From assembly GCF_958299795.1 (NCBI RefSeq), contig NC_133202.1:36849842-36913841 (forward strand): a stretch of DNA of 64,000 bases, written 5' to 3'. This DNA comes from Porites lutea. Lineage: Eukaryota > Cnidaria > Anthozoa > Scleractinia > Poritidae. Shown in pieces: positions 48,791-61,043 of this stretch. Numbering within the stretch: position 1 is the stretch's first letter; the number at the start of each line of letters is the position of its first letter. Both the position numbers and the translations under genes were made by a program. Under the pieces are notes generated by a model. That model was not told the DNA's origin. It saw only the letters and a program-made list of their open reading frames with translations, and ran no database searches.

Positions 48791-49729
48791 CAATGGTGCT
48801 GGTCAGCGACAGTCTGCATAAGCGTTCGAGAACGAGGCACAACAATTGAAATCCAAATTTCGTCGACCGTTACCACGTTCCATTGCCATCGATTTGCCAT
48901 CAGCTTTTACTTCATACGTTTAACGCCATATTTATCAAGAGTTTTCGAATTTTCCTTCTCTGTGGGGTTGACTGTCGAGTATGGAGGAATCGGCCAGTCT
49001 TATTTGTTCGAATTTATCGCACGAATGTGTCCTCGAAGAACTTATAAAATAATCGCTCGACCTCGAGGGAACTGCATACTTATAGACCGTTCGACGAAAA
49101 GGAAATTGTACTTATCCACCATGAAAGACATCTAGATAGCTCCCTCGGCGACGATCAAGTAGTAACGAGTGGATCCAAGAAAAGCAGCCGTTAGTACTTA
49201 GTACATAGATGCTGTTAGCAGACATTGTAAAACTAAGAAGAGGCAGGAGAAATGCAAGGACAAACAAATGCTGAGGGAGCAACTAATCGGGAGTAAAAGA
49301 AATGCTCAGTAAGTATAAGAAAGTTCATTGTTACTGTTAAGCCATTAATGATGCTATTTGAGAATACCTACATTTGCATTCCCAATATTCAGTAATCAAC
49401 AAGGACTCACCCCTGGCCTACTCCTGAAACTTTATTTGTCCTGTTGTTTTAAAAAATACTGTAATCTTTTATTTGGTTGTTCTCTTCAGATAAATGGTAT
49501 TGGAAATTTAATAAGAATTGAAGCAAGTGTTAATTCCCCACTAAGGCCAAAAATAACCTTATCCTCTAGTGCCTACTTTCTCCAAAGGCTTTTCCAAAAT
49601 TTAAAAGGGGAGTAAAGGCAGTGACTGCCATGGTGCTGAAAACAAGGGGTAGCTAGAATTAAGATCATGGTACCCTGCTTTCACTGATTTTTTTTTTTTT
49701 ATGATCATCCCATGTAATAGCCTGAAATT
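48791..49729. other. CpG-containing region and a short plus-strand exon-like piece
   Basis: 48790-49250 is CpG-richer than its surroundings and lies upstream of the decayed kinase, so it may be an old divergent promoter. On the plus strand an ATG at 48981 opens 23 codons. A basic stretch up to a gtaagt donor at 49309 (RQEKCKDKQMLREQL), plus a small exon-like piece at 50497-50553 (KKLKRQPFSSQPLFRRR), hint at a decayed accessory gene. Weak evidence. Confidence 0.3.
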
Positions 49730-49940
49730 CATCCGATAAGGGATTCTGGAATCCGGGAAATTTTTGCTTATGGAATCCAGAATTTGGGCAATTTTTGTTG
49801 TGGAATCCTAAATTCTGAGCTTTGAAACCTGAAATACAGGTCAAACAATTGGAATCCAGAAACCAAGTAATCCACTGAAAAAGGTTCCGGAATCCGCAGC
49901 GTGGAATCCAGAATCTAAAACTATCTTGGATTCCCTCATA
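49730..49940. repeat. GGAATCC-rich repeat
   Basis: At least seven copies of ggaatcc/ggattcc or close variants at irregular spacing (gggattctggaatccggga, tggaatccagaat and so on). It begins with an agcctgaaattcatccgat stretch resembling the terminus of the MULE-type MITE at 52381. A related short stretch occurs at 60205-60270. Confidence 0.6.
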
Positions 49941-52380
49941 TGAGGCAATTATAGTATAATTAAACTTTTGTTCCCAAGATACACTGTAAGTGATGGCAAT
50001 ATTGCAGAAGAAGCAGGTCCATGAAGTTTTAAGTAATATGTCAACAATGTTGTTATGGTAGTGATGTAGTGGGACACTCACTATAAAATTAATACAATGA
50101 TTTACCTGGAGTCAATTGTCTTGTTACAAAAGGGTTTCTCGCATTCATTTTTTCATTTTGTTTTTTGCTCAAAGAAGGTCTTAGTTTTAACAGGTACAGT
50201 GTAATCAGAATTATGATGACCGGTTGGGGTTAGATTTGAGACATGAAAGTTACGAGCCAGCAATTTGTTTAAACTAGTTAATTTTGATATCAGTTAACTC
50301 AGGAAATAAGTAAGTTTAGTCACCTACTGTGACTGCAGCCTTTAATAATACATGTAATATCTAATAGCAACCTTTATGCTATAAAAGGCTAGAATATTTA
50401 GACAGAAAAGGACAATAGTATTTTTCATGACAACCATCTACAGCTTTAGTTTCAATATTGATGGTCTCAATTATGTATAATTTCTGTTTGTTGCAGAAAA
50501 AGCTAAAGAGACAACCCTTTTCCAGTCAACCTCTATTTCGAAGAAGGATTGTTGTAAGTTCAAAGCTTGTATAATGTGGAGTACATGTCTTCAGAGCAAG
50601 GCAATACAACCAAGGAGATGACAAATCCGAGAAAAGTGCTTTGCAGGAGGCCTCTAGCATGGAGGAGTCAACAACTTAGCTTGTAAAAACCTCTTTGCCT
50701 AGCTGAACAGTAAAGTAAAATTGAAACAGTCACATGTAATCCGGTCATTACTCAATGACAATAGGAAGGAGGAATGGCTTCTCCTCAGAGCAGGAGGCAC
50801 CAGATAATGCTCCTGAATTTGCTTTGTGATAAGGAAATATAAGTTAATCCAATGCTCTTAAAAAAATTCCAGATTATTTATGACTGGTCATACTTACAGG
50901 TACATGTACATGTAGCTCTGCAAATACAGTAATCCTTTAATCACTCTCTGTTTATGACACTGTTTTTTAGAAAAAGATAAATCTGTGTAAACAGTACAAA
51001 TCCTGATGGTGTTGATTTGTCCTGAGAATTCTGGTGGCAGGTAGATCAAATTGGTTGATGTGATAAATTTTTCATTAGAATCCTTTGGCTATTGTTTGCA
51101 AGTAATGTACCAGTCAGCAGGTTAAAAAGGCCAATTAATGTACAAATGTTTCTTTTAAATCTATTTGCTTATCTGCAGGCATTTGAGTTCTGCAGGCACC
51201 ACTTCACAGTACATGTGTACCGATTACAGCAATTGCAACTGACCTGCTTGAACAAAAAACAACACAAATTTAGGCACATCCTGCTTTTTGTCATGATTTA
51301 GTATGGAATTTTGCAAAGGATTGCAACATGACTCAAGAAAAAGAGTATTGAGAGACAGCCGTGTAGTTATTTTGCAGGCTAGCCAGGTCAACCTTTTGTA
51401 CTACTTGTACGTGTATACTGAATTTAAAATAATTATTAGCTTCTTTCATTGGGACCAACTACAGTGACAATGGTAACGTTGACATGCTGTGGAATACTTA
51501 CAGCTGGTCATTACTTTAATGACCCTCAATTTTCTTAGAACAGGGCAAGTACTAGAAGCTCCGGCTGGTACTTCCTCTAAGAGCATATCCAATACTATAC
51601 AGGAACCATTAGCAACAAAAATGAAGTTAAAGAAGTCTGATCTGAATTTGAATAGCTACATGTACCTAAACTATTTCTTAGTTTGCTAAATGCTATAACC
51701 CAGTTGTTATACCAGCAAAAATTGGAAACTGGTAGCAAGAATTAGGCCTTTCATTCTCATAGAGCCTAAAGAAAAAAATGCCACCAGAATCAAATTTTGT
51801 TTAATCTGTAAATAGCAATTAATACAAAAATACTAATTATTTATTAAAATGGGTGTCTTGAGGGTTACATTGAGTTGGAACAGGATTTTGTCCTTAGATG
51901 CAAAAGTTTAAGTAAGAAATAGTCTTGTCATAAGTAAATATTGGTCCAAGCTAAGGGTAAAAGGATTTTTAACCTGTTTCTGAGTTGCAAAAACCTAAAC
52001 AACTGAAATAGGTTTGAGGCAACTCTGAAACACCTGCAGCTGTATGTAGAATATCTTACACATTTAGATGAAGAACAATTTCCTTATAATATTAATAGTT
52101 AGTAATGATGTGATAGAGCATAGAGTGGAGACAAGTAAACATCAACGAACTGTAAAATTGGGAATTAATATGAAGAGCTGTATGTACAGCTGTATACTGT
52201 AGTTTGTAAAGTCTGTTATAATGTGTAAGCTACTTTGGTTTATGGAATAAATCATTTGAACATTAATGGGAGATCACTGCTAGAATTTCTTTCCGTAACT
52301 TTAAAGTTTGAAGCTATAAACTTCAAGATTAATTATGGCCACTTGTTAGGAACCTGAAGTGAGCCATGTTATAATTAAAA
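49941..52380. other. CACTA interior, noncoding
   Basis: Long AT-rich stretch with only short unsupported frames; the piece at 50497-50553 has splice-like borders (ttgcag and gtaagt). Nothing else was recognised. Confidence 0.35.
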
Positions 52381-53269
52381 TAGCCTGAATTTCATCCGAT
52401 TACTTCGAGTCGTTATTACTCCCTCAGTAACGTCTGAATCGACCGGTCGTTAATGCCGTCCAGTGACGTCACTACGCCTTGACCTTTGCTTTAATTCATG
52501 CAAAATTTTCAAGTGGCAAACCGAGAAATATCGTTTGGAAATGTCTGCATGATACAGATCAAGAACTGCTTTTATTTTTTCGATCCTAATTCATATTTAA
52601 CGCTCAAACTATCAACTACATGCGGTACAACTCTGAACCGGTTGTACTAAATCTGTAAATCAAACTCGGTCGCAATCACGCAATGACTGAAATAAACACA
52701 CACACGGAACACTTAGTTAAAAAACACAATGATTTGCTTTAATTCTAAAGAAGCTATTTGGTCCTTAACGAAGAAAAAAAACAAGGAGACAAGAAAGAAA
52801 AGCTAACAGAATCATTGCACTTGACGGTAAAAATAGCTAGAAGGTCGAATTATAACATTAATCTCAGAAAACTTCGCGTAAACAAAATCATGATCAACGG
52901 CCGCCGAAACCACAAAGCGGCTCTGAATGAAAAACCTACCGACTCTCCGCAATGATTCTTCATTCGCAGTTCAATTTAGCATTTCAGTTTCGAAGACAAG
53001 GACAATTTTGCTGTTTAAGATAAAGACTAAGCTTATCGCAATGTTTGAACGAAACGAAAGGATGCATCCGCTGAATATCAAGCAACAATCCCGCTAAAAT
53101 TTTTCATAATTATACATAATTATGCGAATGTTTAGACAATCAACCAATCAAAATCACTACCCGGTTTTCGGGTAGTGAGTGACGTCACTGGACGGCATTA
53201 ACGGCCCGTCGATTCAGACGTTGTTGAGAGGAGAAAACGACTCGAAGCAATCGGATGAATTTCAGGCTA
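52381..53269. mobile_element. MULE-type MITE, 889 bp, with long TIRs and 9-bp TSD
   Basis: Ends tagcctgaatttcatccgat and its complement at 53250-53269 begin inverted repeats of about 90 bp (including cgtctgaatcgac and gtccagtgacgtcact). The direct repeat taattaaaa flanks both sides (52372-52380, 53270-53278); 9 bp is the Mutator-type duplication length. No transposase frame. Nested in the second CACTA element near its right end. Confidence 0.85.
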
Positions 53270-53274
53270 TAATT

Positions 53275-54090
53275 AAAAATAATTTAAAAATTTTATCGCA
53301 TTTGCTGCAACCCAAGCAAATTCGTTTAAACCTTCGAAGTTGCATTTGCTACTTGAGAAAACATGCTCAATTTTATGGGTTTGATGACATTTGCCAACCA
53401 AATTAAAGTCAGAATTTGATTACATTTGCTACCTGAGCGAAAAATTGTACAATAGTAACAGTTTGATTAGATTTGCTGCTTAAGCAACTTTGTTCAAAAC
53501 TTGACTTTTGACCACATTTGCCGCTACAAGCAAAATTCTGTGTTTGATCAAATTTGCACACCCTAGAAAATTTGTTCAAAGTTTAGGTTTGCTAACATTT
53601 GCTTCGTGAGCAAACATGTTTAATACAAAGAGTTTAGTTACATTTGCTATTCAAAGCAATCTGGTTTAATTATGAAAATTTGATCACCCAAGATAACCCA
53701 AGCAAACATTGTTCAAATTAGATACTTCGCTCACATTTGCAAAGCCGCGTAAAAGTTCTGAAAATAACAGGTTTACATGCTTTTATATCTAAAGCAAAAG
53801 CTGTGCAAAACAGCAGATTTGCGCTATCATTTGCGTAATGTGCAAATATAGTTCAAAGAAACATATTTGCCTACACATTTGAACCATCTGCAAATGACCC
53901 TCAAATCCATGGCTGCCCATTATCTTTGCACCAAGATGTAAATGTTGTGCAAATGTGGCATTTACCGTCATTGCTACGGATAGCAAATCTAGTGCAATAT
54001 CAGTCTTTGCTCTTGCGCAAAATTGTGCAAATGTGGTATTTGCTACACATTTGCTGTAATTTGGCTACCCTAGTAAATCCATTTTTTCGT
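53275..54090. repeat. Right subterminal GCAAAT/ATTTGC repeats of second CACTA element
   Basis: More than twenty-five ATTTGC/GCAAAT-like motifs in about 815 bases, both orientations, running to the terminus at 54096. Confidence 0.75.
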
Positions 54091-54096
54091 CCAGTG

Positions 54097-56108
54097 TTAA
54101 TACTGAATATGGCTAATACTTGATGAAAGTACCTCGAAGCAACACTTTTGCTCAAAGCTTTTTTTAATAAAAGAGACGGCAACTGAGTATTGTATACAAC
54201 TTGACGTTCTTCTATTGGCCACCAGAAAAAAGGTTTATTTGGTAAAGCAAGAGCATGTGCATTTTTAACTTGATATCAGGAGGCCATGCACAGTGAGTCT
54301 CAAATCTTCAAAACATGCATAATTACGCCGGAGATAATAAACAAAATCGAATCATACAGAAAAACAATAAATATCAATCTCACCTTAGATGAAGCTCTAG
54401 AAAAGCAGAAAATGAGGTCAAAAACACACCTTGCTGTAAAAGCCTGCATAAATTCAAAATGCAGCCATCTATGAATCCCGTTTATGCGACGCTTTCCTCA
54501 ACCGCACATAAATAATCAAACTAGCAAACCAGATTTTGAGTATTTGATTTAAAGAAATCTATTTCAAGCGTTGGCAGCATTGAAAGAACGCGAAAAGTTT
54601 AAAACTCAAATTGCACAAAGGCCGTTTAGTTCTCGGTAAGCAAACTTCAAGATGATGCATAGGTAAGTTTTTATCCATGAATCCACCTGTGAATTCACCT
54701 TGCCCAATCTGAGACCAGATTGGTGCATGAACGTTACTAAACTAAAAATGTATTTTTTAAGTTTTTTGTCGCAAATCGAACAGAAGGAACTTCAAGATTT
54801 TTACTAGAACAACTCCATTGGCTGCCTGAAAGTGAACTAGTTAACTTTCACCAAGATAAACGCCAGCTGCTCATGTATTGGACTCACCCTTCCCTTCTGT
54901 TTCAGAATCTCAACACCCCTACCCACAAAGCCTCTGCGGTCGGGTGGGTGGACGGTCGTACGCTGACGTCATAACCATATTTTCGGGCATCGATAGGTTT
55001 TCAATTTCTATAGCAATGGGAGCTAATGGAAGCTTCTAATATGCTCTCGGAGAAAAATCACTGTAGAGTTGATCAATAGCAAAATATCTGATCTATCCAT
55101 TTTGAAAAGGCTGGCCATCTAGAGATCCACATGGCTCTTTCAAATCTCAACCCTGATGTCAGATTCCTCATTCTGGGTCATTGTGCTGTGATTGTTAACC
55201 TATCCTTTCTCTGAACCTACATTGAACAGGATGCAATGCACTAACCTTTGTTATTCAAGCAAGAAACTGATTGGAGTAATTGTCATGGGTTGGGGGGGGG
55301 CGTCTTCAGATAGGGGGCGCGTTTTTTAGGGGCGTCTATTACAAACTTGACCGCTTAAAGAGGCATTTATTAGACAAAAGGCGTTCTTTTGAGGGGGCGT
55401 CAATTAGGTCATTTACTGTAACCAGATTTGTTTGCAAATGGCATACCTCTATTTAAAGCTAAAATAGCTCTTTACTTTAAGGTCAATGGTCGTAAGGAAG
55501 TTTTTAACAACTTATGTTCTTACAAAGGCTTTCAATTCAGGATTCCTTAAGTTTAGAGGAAGTAATGTTATGAACAAAGGTTTTTTTTTTCTTTCAAGAC
55601 CTTTAATTCTAAAACATTGATTACGGCATTGGTAGCATAGTTGACATAAGTCCCCTTCCGGTCATATACAGACGTCTTATGACAATTCCCGGAAGTGCTA
55701 CTTACAACGTGACAACACCTAACAAAATGCTATAAGAAAGGCGGGCGCGCTTAGAAGTAACTGAAAAATATAATTAGATTAAAATAACTTGAAGTTCCTG
55801 AACTAGCCTGACATACCAGCACGGCATAAGTATCATGTAAATGTCAGATCAGCTTTTAAGCTCAATTAAGTCTGGCTCCAGGCAAACTGTTCATTCTCAC
55901 CGATAAGTTAAATCCTAACAAATAAACACTTGTTCAAGTAGTAATAACTGAATACTTAGTGACGTAAGTAAGCACATGATATTCATTTAAATACGAAAGG
56001 ATCAAGAAAGACATTAAGATAGAGACATGTCTCTAACACACTTACTAACTTAAAGTTTACGCGGTATGTTTCACTAAGATTTCATCTCAAAGCAAGTCAA
56101 TTTTACAG
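54097..56108. other. Last-intron remainder of the TPR-CHAT gene
   Basis: No coding frame of note. 55290-55410 has a G-rich stretch with several ggggcgt repeats, a dispersed-repeat type. The end (56090-56108) is a fair acceptor, ttttacag, for the terminal exon. Confidence 0.4.
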
Positions 56109-59100
56109 GTGATTGCCTCATGTCAACCATCAAAGAATTTGTCCTTGAAAAAACACCCCATGGAAATAATAGACGATTTACTGGCAAGCGATGTTGGGGA
56201 AGGAACGAGGAGCAGTTTTGGTGATACAATAAATCTTTCTGCGGGGGATGCTAGGGACGTGGAAAACTTCTACAGCACAGTACTCGCTACTGCCAAACTT
56301 CGGGGAGATAAAGCTGCTGAAGAAGAAGCGTATGGTATTCTTGGTTTGGTTTTTCTGACTCAGCGTGACTACAACAACAGCATAGAATATTTCAGCCGCG
56401 CTCTTGATATTGCCAAGGAATTGGGAGACAAGAAAAAGGAAGCAGATTATTGTCAATCTCTTGGCGATGTTTTCCTAAAAGTCGGCAATTTCAATAAAGT
56501 GATTGAGTACCAAAAAGTTGCACTCAGTATTTCAGTTGATCTGAGAGAAAAACGTATCGAAGGTAATGCTTATAACGGTCTTGGCAACGCTTTTCGAGGT
56601 TTGTGTAGGTATAAAAAAGCAATAGACTACTACAACCGCTGTCTCAGTGTTGCCAAAGATTTGGATGACAAGTCATTACAAATAACTGCGTATTTCAACC
56701 TCGGTCATGCTTTTGACAATCTTAGTGACTATAAACAAGCCGAAATTTTTAACAACCAATGTCTTAGCATCGCCAAAAGTTTAGGAGACACGTCTGGAGA
56801 GGGATTGGCGTACACAAATCTCGGCAATGTCTATTCTGGCCTTGGTGATTACATAAAATCCCAAGAATATTACAGCAGGTCCCTTAGTATTGCCAAAAAT
56901 ACAGGAAACAAGGGGGAAATGGCATATTTGTATGGACGCCTAGCCATTGCTTCCCTTAATCTTGGAGATACAAAAAACGCAATGAAATATGCCAATCTGC
57001 ATCTTACTGGTGCCAAAGAAATGGGAATCAAAGATATGGAAGGAGGTGCGTACAGCACCCTTGGACATATTTATAACAAGCTTGGAGACTTTAATAAGTC
57101 CATAGAATACTACAATCGCCGCCTTGATATTTGCAAAGCTGTTGAAGACTTGGAAGCAGAAGGTGGGGCGTATGGTGGCCTTGGTTGTGTTTTTGACAGC
57201 CTCGGGTATTTCGAAAAAGCCATTGACTACCACAAGCAACATCTTCGTATTGCTGAAACCATTGGAGATAAAGATGGGGAAGGAATTGCATATGGTAATC
57301 TTGGCAACGCTTATCTCGGCCTTGAGGACTTCCCTGCAGCCCTCCACTTCTTTGAACACCGCCTTAGAATTGCGAAAGACCTGGGAGATAAGGCAGGGGA
57401 AGGTCGTGCATATGGCCATCTCGGTGGCACTTTTCAACGGCTGGGCAACTACAAGAAAGCCATGGACTATTACAATCGGCGTCTCTGTATTGCCCAAAAA
57501 CTGGGAGACAAGGCTGGGGAAGGGGCTGCCTGTGGCTATTTAGGATCCATTTCCCTGCTTCTTGGCGACTACACGATAGCCATTGGTTGGAACGAAAAAT
57601 GCCTCAGAATCGCTACACTTCTGGAGGACAAAAACATGGAAGGTAAAGCATACAGTGAGCTTGGACGATGCTTTGAGAAGCTGGAAAGTTTATCGAAAGC
57701 ACTCGAAAACTACCGAACAAGCGTTAAAGTTTTCAATCAAATGAGGAGTCTTCTTCAGTCTCGAGATAAATGGAAGATAGGATTTCGGAACGAGTGTAAC
57801 TATGCTTATACAGGCCTTTGTAGAGTTTTGTTAAAACAAGAAAAGATTGGTGAAGCTCTGGCTGCTGCCGAAGAAGGTCGGGCCCAGTCACTAGCTGATC
57901 TTATGACATCCCAGTATGGTTTTCGAGAAAGTCAAACCGAAGGAAAGCGACTAGACGAAGAAGAATTCAGCATGTTAAACAATATTTCATCAAGCACTAT
58001 TTTTCTATCTGTGTCAGAAAATAAGATAAATATCTGGTTAATTTTGAAAGAGAAACCTGTTCTTCACCGACAGAAGACACTTTGCCGCCACTCTTCAGAA
58101 AATGCAGCAGCTGAAACATTACAGTCCCTAATCCAACTTGCCCTCGAAAACAATGGTGTTCGCGCAAATGTTAACTGCGAGAATCGATCCTTGGATGTGT
58201 TACGCGAAAACTGCTACACTTTGGAGCGGTCGTCCAAAAAGTGCTCACAGCATATTCTCCAAGAGGATAACCCTCCCCTAGCCGCCTTGTACAGCTATGT
58301 GATTGCCCCGATGTTAGATCTGATTGAGGGTGATGAGCTAATAATTGTCCCAGATGGTCCATTATGGCTTGCTCCGTTTGCTGCATTACTGAATCCGTTT
58401 TCCAAATACTTGTGCGAATCATTCAAAGTCAGATTAATTCCTTCGCTGACAAGTTTGAAAATTATTGCTCACTGTTCAAAATTCCACAGCAGTAGTGGAG
58501 CTCTAGTTGTAGGAGATCCAGACATGAGTGAAGTTACAAACAGCCAAGGAGATAAGATCCTGGAGCAGCTTCCTTTTGCCAGACAAGAAACACAGATGAT
58601 TGGGCAAATTCTTAACACGGCACCTCTCACTGGAGAATTGGCCACCAAATGTGAAGTGCTAAAACAGATTAGTTCGGTTGCCGTGGTACACATTGCTGCA
58701 CATGGGCGCATAGAGACCGGAGAGATAGCGTTGAGCCCGAATCCTGAAAGGAAATCACAGACCCCAGCAGAAGAGGATTACATGTTAACAATGGCAGATG
58801 TGATGAGTGTAAAGCTGAGAGCCAAGCTAGTTGTCCTTAGTTGCTGTCACAGTGGTCGGGGAGAGATCAAAGCTGAAGGCGTGGTCGGTATTGCTCGTGC
58901 CTTTATTGGTGCTGGTGCTCGTTCTGTTCTGGTGTCGCTTTGGGCCATCGATGACGAGGCCACTTTGGAGTTCATGAAAAACTTCTACCACAACCTTGTT
59001 GAAGGGCGAAGTGCGAGTGAGTCCCTTAACCGTGCAATGAAATGTCTCAGAGAATCCGAGAAGTTCGGCGACTTAAAATATTGGGCGCCTTTTACACTTA

Positions 59101-59156
59101 TTGGCGATGACGTCACTTTCTCGCCAAACAAGAAGAAATCAGGCTCTTTAAATTAA
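56109..59156 (+). CDS. TPR-CHAT gene, terminal exon: 12 TPRs plus CHAT domain
   Basis: One uninterrupted exon after an acceptor at 56108 (phase 0), 1,015 codons to a stop at 59156. Joined to exons A-H it gives about 1,308 residues. Residues about 45-545 of this exon hold twelve 40-residue TPRs of the A-Y-x-x-L-G ... D-Y-x-K-A-x-x-Y ... L-x-I-A-K-x-x-G-D-K type. After a linker, a CHAT (caspase-HetF-associated) domain covers about 680-1005: [19 protein letters not shown] carries the catalytic His, [13 protein letters not shown] the Cys, and [20 protein letters not shown] and LWAIDD follow. Both catalytic residues are kept, so protease activity is possible. CHAT proteins are caspase-fold peptidases; in corals and other invertebrates TPR-CHAT genes are numerous. 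TPRs likely serve as the sensing or partner-binding part. A polyadenylation signal (aataaa) lies at about 59903. Confidence 0.93.
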   Translation: MIASCQPSKNLSLKKHPMEIIDDLLASDVGEGTRSSFGDTINLSAGDARDVENFYSTVLATAKLRGDKAAEEEAYGILGLVFLTQRDYNNSIEYFSRALDIAKELGDKKKEADYCQSLGDVFLKVGNFNKVIEYQKVALSISVDLREKRIEGNAYNGLGNAFRGLCRYKKAIDYYNRCLSVAKDLDDKSLQITAYFNLGHAFDNLSDYKQAEIFNNQCLSIAKSLGDTSGEGLAYTNLGNVYSGLGDYIKSQEYYSRSLSIAKNTGNKGEMAYLYGRLAIASLNLGDTKNAMKYANLHLTGAKEMGIKDMEGGAYSTLGHIYNKLGDFNKSIEYYNRRLDICKAVEDLEAEGGAYGGLGCVFDSLGYFEKAIDYHKQHLRIAETIGDKDGEGIAYGNLGNAYLGLEDFPAALHFFEHRLRIAKDLGDKAGEGRAYGHLGGTFQRLGNYKKAMDYYNRRLCIAQKLGDKAGEGAACGYLGSISLLLGDYTIAIGWNEKCLRIATLLEDKNMEGKAYSELGRCFEKLESLSKALENYRTSVKVFNQMRSLLQSRDKWKIGFRNECNYAYTGLCRVLLKQEKIGEALAAAEEGRAQSLADLMTSQYGFRESQTEGKRLDEEEFSMLNNISSSTIFLSVSENKINIWLILKEKPVLHRQKTLCRHSSENAAAETLQSLIQLALENNGVRANVNCENRSLDVLRENCYTLERSSKKCSQHILQEDNPPLAALYSYVIAPMLDLIEGDELIIVPDGPLWLAPFAALLNPFSKYLCESFKVRLIPSLTSLKIIAHCSKFHSSSGALVVGDPDMSEVTNSQGDKILEQLPFARQETQMIGQILNTAPLTGELATKCEVLKQISSVAVVHIAAHGRIETGEIALSPNPERKSQTPAEEDYMLTMADVMSVKLRAKLVVLSCCHSGRGEIKAEGVVGIARAFIGAGARSVLVSLWAIDDEATLEFMKNFYHNLVEGRSASESLNRAMKCLRESEKFGDLKYWAPFTLIGDDVTFSPNKKKSGSLN

Positions 59157-60984
59157 ATTGAGGAACTATGTCTCTGAAAGAGAGAGATAAAACAAAGTCA
59201 TTACCACCTTATAATTGTATTTCTTTGGCCTCTTCTCTCATACCACCTTTAATCCGACTGTGAAGAACGTAAATGAGAATTACGTATTGCCTGACGTTGC
59301 CCAAGTAATGTAAGTTTAGGTACACGAAACGGTGCCCTTTCTCTCTCTCTTGACGAGATAAATGACGGCTGCGTGGGAGACTAGCAGTCCAAACAAGCAA
59401 ACAATATATTTCAATGATTTTCTGTAGCAAGGTCTATCTCATATACTGTGTTCTGTTTCGGTTTTGCATAAATGAAGTACCAACATAGAATTGGTTATTG
59501 CCCCTTAAAATTTGTAGATAAAACCAATTAAAAGGCTGAAAGCTGTTAAATTGAATGCTGAAAGCTGCTCAAATCATGGACATATTTTGCCGCTAAGAAA
59601 TAGATCGAGCTAGCAAATGATGGTATTAGAATTAAAGCGGGCTTTAATGATGTGAAGAAAAAAATTCGATTGCTTACTGAGTTTGACTGATATCGTAATT
59701 TACAGTTACTGCCGCCTGTTGCGTTTAATGTTTTCATCGATTCTTAGATCCATGCTTTTACAGCTTTTATGTGATGAATTATTGTAAATTTTTAGTTTTT
59801 AATTATTGGAGTATATACTAGGGCCGTGGTTACATGTAAACTAGCTGATTAAGCCAAACATAAACTCCATAAACTTGTATCTTATCGTATCGTGTTAAAT
59901 TACAATAAAGAGCAACGAGAACTAAATGTTAAAGGATCAGTGTCCGACTGATTTATCGTGTTTTCTCACAACACTAGTTTAAGGTGTAATTTTAAAGCGG
60001 TATAATTGTTATTGCCCCACGGTAGAAAATGATAAACCAAAGGAAACATTAAATTACACTACAATAGTAAATCTAGATCAATCTAATTTGATGGGCTTTT
60101 AATGTTTCACCTCCTTCATTTCGGTATTGCAGAGACGCTATAAAAAATTATTACGTTGCATACTGGACAATATCACATAAAAACAGATTGATTCATTGAG
60201 CTGTATTCCGGATTCCAAAGGTCAGGATTCAAAATTCAACAACAAAAATTTCCGTCATCCGGATTCCCTTCCCTTACATAGGGCGAGGTAAAGAAGCACA
60301 CCGTTGGGACCGGCAAGCATCATTGGTTGTTTACCATTTACAACATGCTGCCTTAAAATCCGGTTGGAAAGTTCACTCAACTCCCTTTATAGCGGACACT
60401 GTAGGGACCTCAAGTTAGTGTCCACATTAGCGAGAGTCTGTAATAGCGGGATTTTATTTCAGCTAAACGTCTGTAATTTATTTTTGCCTGGGATTTAGCT
60501 GATGTCCATTTTATCCGGGTGTCCATTACAGCGGGATGTTCGCAAGGCGAGAGTTGACTGTAGATAGAAGAAGTCCTGTTTTTCCAGATGGAATGTTCTA
60601 GATCGAAATTTGTGTTCCATTTCTTCTTGTTACAAGTTTTAAACCCTCACGGCTTTTTTTTCCAGGAAATGAAACTGATTTTTAAAAATGGTTAACGAGG
60701 TCCCAGGGTGAAATTTACCAGTCCTGTATTACGCATACCAAACTGTGAACCGACCGGTTTTCCCATGTAAATTGTAAACAACCAATCGTACCGATAATCG
60801 GGCGACTGGAGGTAGGCTGCACCCGCATGCGAGATGGATCGAGAGGACAGAGTATAGCGCGAAGCGCGAGAGATAAGCTTACAGCGCGGAACGAGGGGAA
60901 GACAAAACATAGTAGATTAAGTGAAGTTGTTAAATTGGCGATTGAATTCTTCTTTGTGGTTGCGTTCTTATTTCTCGAGACAGG
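59157..60984. other. 3' flank of TPR-CHAT gene; dispersed repeats, no gene
   Basis: 3'UTR to perhaps 59910. 60205-60270 has ggattcc-type repeats; 60365-60560 has several gtgtccattatagcggg-like phrases (gtgtccacattagcgagag, gtccattttatccgggtgtcc), a diverged tandem or dispersed repeat. No coding frame supported. Confidence 0.4.
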
Positions 60985-61043
60985 TCAGTTTTATAAACCA
61001 TTGATATTACAGGGAAAAATTTGATGCTGATCACTCTTAGGGC

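Larger units (their letters stand above)
44145..54096. mobile_element. Second CACTA/EnSpm element, 10 kb, no transposase, decayed kinase inside
   Basis: Termini CACTGGACGAAAAAA(C/T)GGATTTACTA are inverted repeats (about 26 bp, one mismatch), flanked by TTA on both sides (44142-44144, 54097-54099), a 3-bp duplication as in CACTA elements. The terminal core CAC(A/T)GGACGAAA is shared with the 16-kb element at 15587, so the two families are related, but the subterminal repeats are different: GCAAAT/ATTTGC here. I found no TNP2 text, so it would need help in trans. Inside are a decayed minus-strand kinase (47470-48790), a duplicated exon-like stretch (45.7-46.6 kb), a GGAATCC-rich repeat and a MULE-type MITE. 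Confidence 0.9.

Noticed and set aside
49665-50081. 138-codon minus-strand frame
   Set aside because: Produced mainly by the GGAATCC repeat, which stays open by chance.
57124-57543. Long alternate-frame ORFs on both strands within the TPR exon (also 56940-57497 minus)
   Set aside because: Shadow frames created by the 120-bp periodic TPR coding sequence.
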